A stretch of 64,000 nt of DNA from positions 59,881 through 123,880 of the forward strand of contig DATKML010000011.1 in NCBI GenBank assembly GCA_035541875.1, written 5' to 3'. A model generated the notes under the pieces. The model worked only from the letters and a program-made list of their open reading frames with translations. It did not search any database and was not told the origin of the DNA. Within the stretch, counting starts at the first letter, position 1. The number at the start of each line of letters is the position of its first letter. The stretch comes from JAJPHI01 sp035541875. GTDB taxonomy: Bacteria; Desulfobacterota; Binatia; Binatales; Binataceae. The position numbers were made by a program, and so were the translations under genes. Below, piece after piece: positions 35,023 to 41,949 of the stretch.

Positions 35023-35038
35023 TGTTTCACGCGAAACA
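35023..35038. other. parS-like palindrome (ParB-binding site candidate)
   Basis: TGTTTCACGCGAAACA differs from the bacterial chromosomal parS consensus TGTTTCACGTGAAACA at one central base. The flanking A and T extend the symmetrical arms to ATGTTTC/GAAACAT. It lies in a 215-base gap without genes. Confidence 0.55.
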
Positions 35039-35103
35039 TCATCTGTTTGGAACATTGGTGTTCGACCCGAAGCCTCTCGCAGATCAACCCCGCGTCGCTC
35101 ATA

Positions 35104-35147
35104 CAAAACCGCTACTCCCTCTCCTCAACGAGGAGAGGGAGTAGCGG
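35104..35147 (-). terminator. Intrinsic terminator of the selenoprotein operon
   Basis: Two perfectly complementary 18-base arms, CCGCTACTCCCTCTCCTC and its complement, enclose an AAC loop. On the minus strand the hairpin is followed by TTTTGTATG. It lies 14 bases past the stop of the UGSC-type gene. Confidence 0.82.
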
Positions 35148-35161
35148 CGAAAAAACGTTCC

Positions 35162-35683
35162 TTAGTGACGGGTAAGCGCGGCGATCACCTGATCGATAAT
35201 CGCGTCGGCCTTCGCCTCGATTTCAGCGTTGGTCGCGTCCTGAATCGGATGGGGTACAAAGATCCGTGGAGCCTCGGGGAGTCCGAGAGCCTTCGATTGG
35301 ACTTCGGCGGCATCGACGAAAACATCCGTGGCAATCACGGCGGTCGGCTTGCCGTTAATTTCGAACCAGATTGAGTCGTGCATACTGCACGTTATGCAGG
35401 CCCCTCAATCGGCGAGAGCTTCGACGACGAAGTCACACTCCTCGAGCATCTTATGCCGCACATCGTCCGGTGCGGGCTTGGCCGGCGTGGGCTTGCGATA
35501 GTTGCGGATCTCAACGCCCGGAATCCGTTCCGCCAGACGCTGCCTGAGCCGCTCGATCATCACGTCGCCGCGCGCCTTGTTGATATCGAGCAGACCGATC
35601 GTGCCGGCAATCACCTCGCTCCGTGGAGCGAGCGATCGCCGAATTGGCACCCGCTCATCAGTGGGATCAAGAATCTGCGTCAT
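35162..35683 (-). CDS. UGSC-type selenoprotein with in-frame UGA (Sec93)
   Basis: The frame reads 92 codons, an in-frame TGA (35405-35407), then 80 more codons to TAA. Read through, it gives a 173-residue protein with VVEALAD-Sec-GACITCSMHDSI at the middle: a U-G-A-C redox motif plus another Cys at 99. This matches my knowledge of the NCBI-defined UGSC family of (seleno)proteins, whose motif is U/C-G-S-C. A hairpin fitting a bacterial SECIS lies 14-28 bases after the TGA. The ATG at 35683 follows AGGAGG and overlaps the stop of the thioredoxin-fusion gene (ATGA). A separate start at 35383 has no ribosome-binding site. A terminator follows. Function is unknown, probably thiol/selenol redox chemistry. 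Confidence 0.85.
35377..35391 (-). promoter_or_regulatory. bSECIS-like hairpin after the UGA codon
   Basis: On the minus strand CGTGCA-GTA-TGCACG is a perfect 6-bp stem with a three-base loop. The loop starts 20 bases after the UGA and its first base is G. Bacterial SECIS elements have an apical loop 16-37 bases after UGA with G among its first two bases. No folding energy was calculated. Confidence 0.7.
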
Positions 35684-37281
35684 ATGACCTCCTCGATTTT
35701 GCGGCTGGTCGGCACCGAACCGTAGATGCCACTGGCCCATCCGCCGAACATCACTGTCCATTTACCGGCCGGCCCGCCTGCCACGACTATATGAATATTC
35801 TTTGTACTTTGGAACTTCGGAATAATCTTGTTCAGCTCTTCCTCGGATCGCGCACACAGATTCGCCTGATCGGGCATCGCGCCCAGACCACCGTAATCTT
35901 CGGTCGGGAGGAGTTCGCGCAACGGACGCGACGTTACTGCCTGAATCTGCTGGCGGACCTGCTCCTTGCTCCACTTGTCGTGGCCGATCGTATCGGCATG
36001 CTCGGGCGAGACGACCAGGAGCACATCGCCAAAGTTATGGGTCTTCGGATGCCACGACGCCTCGGCTCCGAGGCCGATACTGCCGACCAGTGCGCGCGCC
36101 GTACGCGAGGTCTGATCGGCTATCTGGCGCGGGCCGCTTTCGAGCCCGAACATCGTCACTACGCTCGCTTCTTTTTTGAAGCCGCGCTCGACATGGAGCG
36201 GCTCCCAGGGGCTGCGCTCCTCGTACTCGGCGAAACAGCAGGTGTACTTGCTGGCTGAACCGAAGGTCGCGCGCTCGACACCGCCGGGCTTCGCGCCACC
36301 GACGTTACGGACGATCAGTTTGATAGCGCGGCCGATCGTCGCGTTGGGGCGATTCCCCTGCCCCAGCACGTTGATACCCATGTTCATCCCGATTTTGTGC
36401 CGAATCGGGCCGTTCACCACAATAATCGGGGTCGCGCCGTAAGTGGTCGCGCTGATGCCGTGGATACAGTAATCGGGGTCGCAGATAATCTCGGATGCGG
36501 CTAGGACCACCGGGAAATACTCCGGCTTGCATCCAGCCATCACGGCGTTGATCGCAACTTTCTCGATCGTAAGCGGCGCATAGCTTGGCGCGACGGTACC
36601 CAGGATCTCCTGCGCGTCGCGGCGCGTCCCCTTGAGCATCCGGATTACGCGCTCGGGCGTGGGCGGGACGACCGGGAGGCCATCGGTGAGACCTTGATCG
36701 AACATAAACTCGAAAATATCGTCCTGATCGGCGATCTCGATCCGGCGGGCGCGAATCGGACTGCCTTCGGCCTCGGCCTGAAGGCGTTCCGCGACACCGG
36801 GCTCGACCGATTTCGAGCCGCATCCGGGTCGCGATTCGGGATAGCTTGCCCAATCGACCGTGGGCGCTGCCTTGCCCGCAAGCTTGGCCATCTCCGCGCA
36901 GAGATCCTGCCAATCCTGTCGGCCGAAGCCGATAAAGCGACGCAGTTCGCTTCCGTTGGGATCGGCGAGGATTATCGTCGGCACTGTCTCGATATCGTAT
37001 TTGAAGGAGATCTTGAGGGCGGAATCATCGAGCATCGGCACCGTCAGCTTGAAGCGCTCGACCAGCGCGGCGTTGCCCGGACGATCCTGCCCGATTGCGA
37101 GAACGTCGATCCGATCACCAAAGGCGCGATAAGCCGCCTCGATCAGGGGCATCGAGAGGACGCAGGTTGGACAATCTTCCTTAACGAAACAGAGCAGCGT
37201 CGGCCGCGAGGAGGGAAAGCTGTGGGTCTCGCCAGCCAGCGCATCGAGGGTGAAATGGGGAAGCGTAACTTGAGCGGTCAT
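35680..37281 (-). CDS. Thioredoxin-domain fusion protein, partner of the UGSC-type selenoprotein
   Basis: A 533-residue two-part protein. Residues 1-140 form a thioredoxin/TlpA-like domain with an active-site CPTC (Cys37-Cys40 in FVKEDCPTCVLS) and a cis-Pro in IETVPTIILAD. A linker with GCGSKSVEPG leads to a C-terminal domain of about 350 residues that I do not recognise as a named family. It has scattered Cys (IICDPDYCIHGI, KYTCCFAEYEE), a Gly-rich IGMNMGINVLGQGNRPNATIGRA block and VAGGPAGKWTVMFGGW. Its stop overlaps the start of the UGSC-type gene by four bases, so the two are probably partners. No signal peptide is visible, so it is probably cytoplasmic. Confidence 0.8.
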   Translation of the reverse strand: MTAQVTLPHFTLDALAGETHSFPSSRPTLLCFVKEDCPTCVLSMPLIEAAYRAFGDRIDVLAIGQDRPGNAALVERFKLTVPMLDDSALKISFKYDIETVPTIILADPNGSELRRFIGFGRQDWQDLCAEMAKLAGKAAPTVDWASYPESRPGCGSKSVEPGVAERLQAEAEGSPIRARRIEIADQDDIFEFMFDQGLTDGLPVVPPTPERVIRMLKGTRRDAQEILGTVAPSYAPLTIEKVAINAVMAGCKPEYFPVVLAASEIICDPDYCIHGISATTYGATPIIVVNGPIRHKIGMNMGINVLGQGNRPNATIGRAIKLIVRNVGGAKPGGVERATFGSASKYTCCFAEYEERSPWEPLHVERGFKKEASVVTMFGLESGPRQIADQTSRTARALVGSIGLGAEASWHPKTHNFGDVLLVVSPEHADTIGHDKWSKEQVRQQIQAVTSRPLRELLPTEDYGGLGAMPDQANLCARSEEELNKIIPKFQSTKNIHIVVAGGPAGKWTVMFGGWASGIYGSVPTSRKIEEVI

Positions 37282-37348
37282 AGTCGGTTTCTATGACGCG
37301 ATCGAGCGGCAGTGTCAAAGCTGACTTACCCTACCCCGCAGAAGAAGC

Positions 37349-37391
37349 TTGTCCGGTGCTTTCAATCGATGTATATCCATCGTATATCATC
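37349..37391 (+). promoter_or_regulatory. Likely mazEF promoter with overlapping inverted repeat
   Basis: TTGTCC and TATATC are 17 bases apart (37349-37354 and 37372-37377). An imperfect inverted repeat GATGTATAT/TATATCATC (37368-37376 and 37383-37391) covers the -10 region, a fitting operator for MazE autorepression. This is by eye only. Confidence 0.45.
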
Positions 37392-37413
37392 GAAGGCTTA
37401 AAGGAGGCGGAGA

Positions 37414-37653
37414 TTGCGCGCACGAATAGCGAAATGGGGTAACAGCCTCGGCGTTAGAATCCCGAAGGCTGCCGCGAAGGAAGCGGGGCTCGAAGACGGG
37501 GCGGACGTCGAAGTGAAGGTGGCCGGACGAAATCTCCTACTCGTACCCGTGCGTCGCGAATACAGCCTCGCCGAGTTAGTCGCGGGCATCACACCAAAGA
37601 ACCGACACAAGGAGACTGACTGGGGCGCGCCCCTCGGTGGCGAAAATTGGTGA
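37414..37653 (+). CDS. mazE: MazE-type antitoxin (AbrB/SpoVT fold)
   Basis: A 79-residue protein that starts with TTG after GGAGGCGGAGA. IAKWGNSLGVRIPKAAAKEAGL is the swapped-hairpin DNA-binding domain of MazE, read from residue 5, and the C-terminal tail (LAELVAGITPKNRHKETDWG) matches the segment that blocks the MazF active site. It overlaps the mazF start by four bases. It should repress its own operon. Confidence 0.92.
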   Translation: MRARIAKWGNSLGVRIPKAAAKEAGLEDGADVEVKVAGRNLLLVPVRREYSLAELVAGITPKNRHKETDWGAPLGGENW

Positions 37654-37994
37654 GTGCGGCGCGCTACGTACCCGAGCGTGGCGATATTGTGTGGCTGATG
37701 TTCGATCCGCAGGCAGGTCAGGAACAGGCCGGTCGGGGTCCAGCGCTGGTGCTGTCACCATCAGCTTACAATCGCCAGGCGGGACTCGCCCTCGTATGCC
37801 CAATCACTAATCAAGCGAAGGGCTACCCTTTCGAAGTAGCCCTTCCCCAAAGTTCAGCTGTCACCGGAGTGGTTCTCGCAGATCAGCTAAAGAGCGCAGA
37901 TTGGCGAGCGCGTCGGGCTCAATCAGCGACCAAAGCACCCGCTGACGTAGTCGCAGAGGTGGCCGCTAAACTCAGGCCGTTGCTGGGGGTCTAG
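37650..37994 (+). CDS. mazF: MazF-type mRNA interferase toxin
   Basis: A 114-residue toxin. GTG at 37650 overlaps the mazE stop (GTGA). RGDIVWLMFDPQAGQEQAGRGP, with the GxxxGRGPALVLS block, holds the catalytic Arg; ALVCPITNQAKGYPFEV and the Thr in this strand, then VVLADQLKSADWRAR, complete the fold. The family cuts single-stranded RNA at short sequences. All main residues are present, so the toxin looks active. Confidence 0.93.
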   Translation: MSAARYVPERGDIVWLMFDPQAGQEQAGRGPALVLSPSAYNRQAGLALVCPITNQAKGYPFEVALPQSSAVTGVVLADQLKSADWRARRAQSATKAPADVVAEVAAKLRPLLGV

Positions 37995-38104
37995 AGTGAC
38001 CGTGCGGAATTTGTGAGCTAGGTTTGCCGTGAGATATCGATGCGTAGAACATTGGGATGGCACCCGGGTTGCGCTAAGTAGCCGGATGGTTTCGGAGGAC
38101 GCAG

Positions 38105-38308
38105 ATGAAAGTCGAAGTTGATCTCGACATATGTGTGGGGCACGGCAAGTGCTATCTCGCCGCGCCCGAGGTTTTTCAGCCAGCCGACGATGTCGGCCGC
38201 GCGAAGATCCTCCGCGAGGTTAATCCTGACGAGACCGATCTAATGCGGCGCACGCGCAACGCCGTCGCGGGATGCCCCGAAGGTGCGCTGCGGATCGTTA
38301 GCGAATAA
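38105..38308 (+). CDS. [3Fe-4S] ferredoxin of the P450-associated type
   Basis: A 67-residue ferredoxin with three cluster cysteines: Cys10, Cys16 (DICVGHGKC) and Cys57 (GCPEGAL). The missing fourth Cys (Gly/His at the usual site) makes a 3Fe-4S cluster likely, as in ferredoxins beside bacterial CYP genes. Start ATG follows TTCGGAGGACGCAG. It lies 120 bases upstream of the micro-ORF and P450 gene, with a repeat between them, and probably delivers electrons to that P450. Confidence 0.92.
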   Translation: MKVEVDLDICVGHGKCYLAAPEVFQPADDVGRAKILREVNPDETDLMRRTRNAVAGCPEGALRIVSE

Positions 38309-38354
38309 GAGAATCTCGTCGGCGCGTAACAACTACTCGACCATTAGCGCGGAG

Positions 38355-38415
38355 CAATCGCTTCGCGTAGATCCTTCGGCACGGCTTGCGGTGCTCGCCG
38401 GCTCAGGATGACAAG
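38355..38415 (-). repeat. Dispersed REP-like repeat, copy D (short form)
   Basis: Read on the minus strand: CTTGTCATCCTGAGCCGGCGAG, GCCGAAGGATCTACGCGAAGCG. It keeps the two ends but has a short centre. It lies between ferredoxin and P450 genes. Confidence 0.8.
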
Positions 38416-38427
38416 GAGGATGTTGCG

Positions 38428-38481
38428 ATGGCCTCCCCTGGTAAAGACGGAGACGACACCGCTTTGGAGAAGACGCAATGA
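38428..38481 (+). CDS. 17-codon micro-ORF leading into the P450 gene
   Basis: ATG at 38428 follows AAGGAGG at good distance and reads MASPGKDGDDTALEKTQ to a TGA that overlaps the P450 ATG (ATGA). The strong ribosome-binding site belongs to this short frame; the P450 itself has only a distant GGAG. It may therefore serve translational coupling. Whether the peptide itself has a function is unknown. Confidence 0.45.
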   Translation: MASPGKDGDDTALEKTQ

Positions 38482-39758
38482 GTGCGACGAACGGAACCAG
38501 CAGCAAGAGCCTCTATAGCAATTTCGATCATCTGAATCCGCCGATCGGACCCGACGGCACTCCCAACGAGTTTTATGAAGCCCTGCGCGATGAGGTGCTG
38601 CAGGAGAAGCGTCCGGTCGGATGGAGTGAGCAGTACGGCGGCTTCTGGGTAATCGCGGGTTATCAGGAAGTCTTCGAGACGATCCACAATACGGCGGCCT
38701 TTTCCAACGATACGGTCACCTTTCCGAGCTACGGCACCAGCGAGCCGCTGATGCTGGCCGGGCAGGACGATCCCGAGCATAAGCGTGCGCGCCTGCTGGT
38801 GAACGAACCCTTTTCGCCGGGTCGCGTAATGGACTTTGGCCAGATGCTCCGCGACAACGTGAATAGTCTGATCGACGGCTTTATCGGCGATGGGCGCGCC
38901 GACGTGGCACGGATTATAGGGAATCCGATCCCGGCGCTACTCACCGCTGTCGTGATGGGATTGCCCGCCGAATATGGCCCGCGCTTCCATAGCTGGACCT
39001 GGGCGCTCTCGCACGAAGTTATCACCGATCCCGAAAAGGCCGCGCCGAAAATCAAGGAGATGTACTCCTATTTCGAGGGAGTGATCGATGAACGGCGCAA
39101 GAATCCCGGTGAGGACGTGCTCTCACGGGTCATCCATTCGCGGGTCGATGGCGACTATCTGAACCACGACGAGTTGCTGGGCTTCTGCACGACGCTCCTG
39201 CTGGGCGGTATCGACAACACGAGCAAGCTAATCGCAACGGCGCTCTGGCGGCTGGCGTGGGATTTCGAGCTGCGCCATCGCCTGACGCGTCATCCGGAGA
39301 TTATCCCGACCACCGTCGATGAGTTTTTGCGCTACTACGCCCCCGCGACGATTGGCCGTCTGATTAAGCAGGATGTTACCGTCGGCGGCGTGGCGATGAA
39401 GAAGGGACAGCAGGTGATGCTGATGCTGCCGGTTGCGAATCGCGATCCGAACGTCTTCCCCTACCCCGACACGCTGATTGCTGATCGCAGCCCGAACAAG
39501 CATCTGGGGCTCGGCACAGGAATCCATCGATGCCTCGGGGCGCATATCCTGCGCGTCGAAGCGAAGATCGTGCTGGAAGAATTCCTCAAGCGGATTCCCG
39601 ATTTCGAACTCGATCACGGCAAGCGAGCGACCTGGGTTCCAGGTCAGGTCGCGGGAATGGGCACCGTGCCGATCGTCTTCGAGCCGGGCAAGCCGCTGCG
39701 CGCCGAACCAATTAATAGTGGCGTGCAGACTTGGCTCGAGCACGCCGCAGCGGCATAA
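38478..39758 (+). CDS. cytochrome P450
   Basis: A 426-residue soluble bacterial P450. The heme ligand is Cys352 in LGLGTGIHRCLGAH; the ExxR pair is in VDEFLRYYAP near 280. The I-helix reads LLGGIDNTS (243-249), so Asp246 is followed by Asn247 where most P450s have the proton-relay Thr. The substrate-access parts HKRARLLVNEPFSPGRV are typical of the CYP125/142/124-like bacterial groups, but I do not assign a family. The ferredoxin gene just upstream is the likely redox partner; no ferredoxin reductase is near. Confidence 0.94.
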   Translation: MSATNGTSSKSLYSNFDHLNPPIGPDGTPNEFYEALRDEVLQEKRPVGWSEQYGGFWVIAGYQEVFETIHNTAAFSNDTVTFPSYGTSEPLMLAGQDDPEHKRARLLVNEPFSPGRVMDFGQMLRDNVNSLIDGFIGDGRADVARIIGNPIPALLTAVVMGLPAEYGPRFHSWTWALSHEVITDPEKAAPKIKEMYSYFEGVIDERRKNPGEDVLSRVIHSRVDGDYLNHDELLGFCTTLLLGGIDNTSKLIATALWRLAWDFELRHRLTRHPEIIPTTVDEFLRYYAPATIGRLIKQDVTVGGVAMKKGQQVMLMLPVANRDPNVFPYPDTLIADRSPNKHLGLGTGIHRCLGAHILRVEAKIVLEEFLKRIPDFELDHGKRATWVPGQVAGMGTVPIVFEPGKPLRAEPINSGVQTWLEHAAAA

Positions 39759-39780
39759 CTAAGCTCGACACGAGCTTGTT

Positions 39781-40443
39781 ATGGAACCGGTTGTATTTCT
39801 CTTCGACGTCGACAACACGCTGCTCGATAATGACCGCATCGTGGCCGATCTGATGCGCCATCTAGAACGCACAATCGGCCCCGAACGGCAAAAGCGCTAC
39901 TGGACTATCTTCGAGGAACTGCGAAGCGAACTTGGTTACGCGGATTACCTCGGGGCGCTGCAGCGGTATCGTGTTGAGCATCCACGCGACTCCCATATCC
40001 TCGCGGCCTCGCACTATCTGGTGAATTATCCGTTCGCTAATCGGCTCTTTCCGGGGGCGCTAGACGCGGTCGAGCACTGCCGTCAGTTCGGCCGCTGCGT
40101 GATTGTGAGCGATGGCGACGTGGTCTTTCAGCCGCGCAAGGTCGATCGGTCGGGCCTGGGCGAGACCTTCGACGGCGACGTGCTCATCTATATCCACAAA
40201 GAGATGGAACTCGAGGATATCGCGGAGCGCTATCCTGCCGAGCATTACGTGATGGTCGACGACAAGGTGCGAATCCTAGCCGCGATGAAACAGGTATGGG
40301 GATCACGCGTGACGACCATCTTCCCGCGGCAGGGCCATTACGCGCTGGACCCTGCGGAAGTGGCAAAGTATCCGACGCCCGACCTCACGATCGAGCACAT
40401 CGGGTTGCTGACCCATCACGATCGAGGATCACTCACGCGCTAA
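39781..40443 (+). CDS. HAD family hydrolase
   Basis: A 220-residue HAD-superfamily phosphatase. Motif I is FLFDVDNTLLDND (nucleophile Asp9, acid Asp11), motif II is IVSDGDV near 108, motif III Lys probably in IYIHKE and motif IV MVDDKVRI near 158. An alpha-helical C1 cap sits between motifs I and II. It begins 22 bases after the P450 gene on the same strand, and may be co-transcribed. The substrate is unknown. Confidence 0.88.
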   Translation: MEPVVFLFDVDNTLLDNDRIVADLMRHLERTIGPERQKRYWTIFEELRSELGYADYLGALQRYRVEHPRDSHILAASHYLVNYPFANRLFPGALDAVEHCRQFGRCVIVSDGDVVFQPRKVDRSGLGETFDGDVLIYIHKEMELEDIAERYPAEHYVMVDDKVRILAAMKQVWGSRVTTIFPRQGHYALDPAEVAKYPTPDLTIEHIGLLTHHDRGSLTR

Positions 40444-40455
40444 CCAGTCGGAGCA

Positions 40456-40674
40456 TCAGAGCGACGTGGTCATAACATAACGTTTGACCATCGCGTGCAG
40501 GCCGTGGAGCGCCCCGATGAAATCGACTGAATCGGCACGCAGAGCAGCCGCGCTCAATCGCGGACGATAATCATTCAGCAGGTCGGCGAGATGCGTCCGG
40601 CCCCAATCGGGGCTGCCGTCTGCCAGAGCTTCGATACGCGCCAGCAGCGCCTGCAATTCTTTCAAATCGGACAT
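40456..40674 (-). CDS. Small hypothetical helical protein
   Basis: A 72-residue protein, MSDLKELQALLARIEALAD onward, predicted to be mostly helical with leucine spacing. No family is recognised. An earlier ATG at 40692 is also in frame. Support is modest: it is in a gap between a plus-strand HAD gene and the UbiA gene, no other frame there is better, and its composition is protein-like. Confidence 0.5.
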   Translation of the reverse strand: MSDLKELQALLARIEALADGSPDWGRTHLADLLNDYRPRLSAAALRADSVDFIGALHGLHAMVKRYVMTTSL

Positions 40675-40836
40675 CGCAGTAATGCGAGTCATGCTAGGGA
40701 TTCTACCGCCTGACGCAAGGGTAAAAACGATTTAATGAGGAAGGCCGTCGTGGGCTTGGTTCCGGTGATCGGAACTCGCTAAAATCTCGCTGCTCGCGCG
40801 ATCCGCGCCGGCAAATTGCCTTCAAGGTTATCGGGT

Positions 40837-41793
40837 ATGGATCAGGCAGGAACGCTTTCACCCAATCGTCCGGCGCATCCCGGAACGATCAAAGTTTGGC
40901 TTCAAGCTACACGTGCCTTTACCCTCGGGATGCCCTTTATGAGCGTCACGGTGGGGAGCTTTCTCGGCCTCTACGAAGGATCGACGTTCTCGCTTGGGCG
41001 TTACCTCGTTGCCGTGATCGCCGCGATGACCCTGCAAGCGGCGGCCAATCTGATCAACGACTACTACGATTTCATCAAGGGCACCGACGTCGGCAATTGG
41101 GAAGAGCCCGATGCGTTCGGACCGGCCTGGGTGATTCAGCAAGGCCATCTGACGGCGGAGCAGATCAAGATCGGCGGCCTCGTCGCTTTTGCATTCGGAT
41201 CGATCCTCGGCCTAAGTCTCGCGCTCGTATGCGGATGGCCGATCCTGCTGATTGGGATGATCGGCGTCTTTGGGTCATATTTCTACACCGCGGCGCCGCT
41301 GAGCCTGGCTTATCGCGGATTGGGAGATTTTCTCGTGTTCGCGCTGATGGGACCGGGCTATGTGCTCGGCGCCTACTACGTGCAGGTTGAGCATTTCACC
41401 TGGACCGCAGCGCTAATCGGCTGCTCGATGGGCCTCCTATGTTCCGCCCTTCTCCAGGCCAACAATCTGCGCGACATCGACAATGACCGGAAGCACAACA
41501 AATGGACCGTCGCCGCGTTAATCGGCCGCGATGCCGGTCGAATCGAACTGATCGCCTGCGACAGCCTTGCTTATCTCATCGTTATGCTTTGCGTACTCAG
41601 AGGCGCGATGCCGTGGCCATCGATACTTGTATTACTAACGCTACCACGTGCGATTGATCAGGTGCGCTGCGTCTCCGGCAATGCCGACGCCCAATCGCAT
41701 AACCGCGCGATGGCGCGATCGGGGCAACTCCAGTTCGAGTTCGGGTTGGCGCTGGTGGTCGCGCTTCTCATGAGCCACATGCTCGGCTGGTAA
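40837..41793 (+). CDS. UbiA-family prenyltransferase (MenA-like)
   Basis: A 318-residue membrane protein with about eight helices. The first Asp-rich motif is NLINDYYDFIKGTD near residue 75, and the second is NNLRDIDNDRKHNKWT near 217, both needed to bind the prenyl pyrophosphate with Mg2+. PLSLAYRGLGDFLVF is close to the MenA signature, so prenylation of 1,4-dihydroxy-2-naphthoate for menaquinone is the leading guess. No other men genes are adjacent. ATG at 40837 is chosen over TTG at 40816. Confidence 0.87.
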   Translation: MDQAGTLSPNRPAHPGTIKVWLQATRAFTLGMPFMSVTVGSFLGLYEGSTFSLGRYLVAVIAAMTLQAAANLINDYYDFIKGTDVGNWEEPDAFGPAWVIQQGHLTAEQIKIGGLVAFAFGSILGLSLALVCGWPILLIGMIGVFGSYFYTAAPLSLAYRGLGDFLVFALMGPGYVLGAYYVQVEHFTWTAALIGCSMGLLCSALLQANNLRDIDNDRKHNKWTVAALIGRDAGRIELIACDSLAYLIVMLCVLRGAMPWPSILVLLTLPRAIDQVRCVSGNADAQSHNRAMARSGQLQFEFGLALVVALLMSHMLGW

Positions 41794-41890
41794 AACCACA
41801 CGCTAGCCCTTACATCGAGGTTAATTAAATACACATTAGATGGTTATAGCGGTTAAAAATCCCTAGTGGCGGGTGAAAAATTACCTCTAG

Positions 41891-41919
41891 TTGACGAATC
41901 GATGAAGTCGCTCTACACT
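41891..41919 (+). promoter_or_regulatory. Sigma-70-type promoter for the homoserine kinase gene
   Basis: TTGACG and TACACT are separated by 17 bases, downstream of an unusually AT-rich stretch (41820-41880). Transcription would start near 41926, 24 bases before the ATG at 41950. Confidence 0.6.
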
Positions 41920-41949
41920 TGCGCCGACTCCCGAGAGCGAACCGAATTA

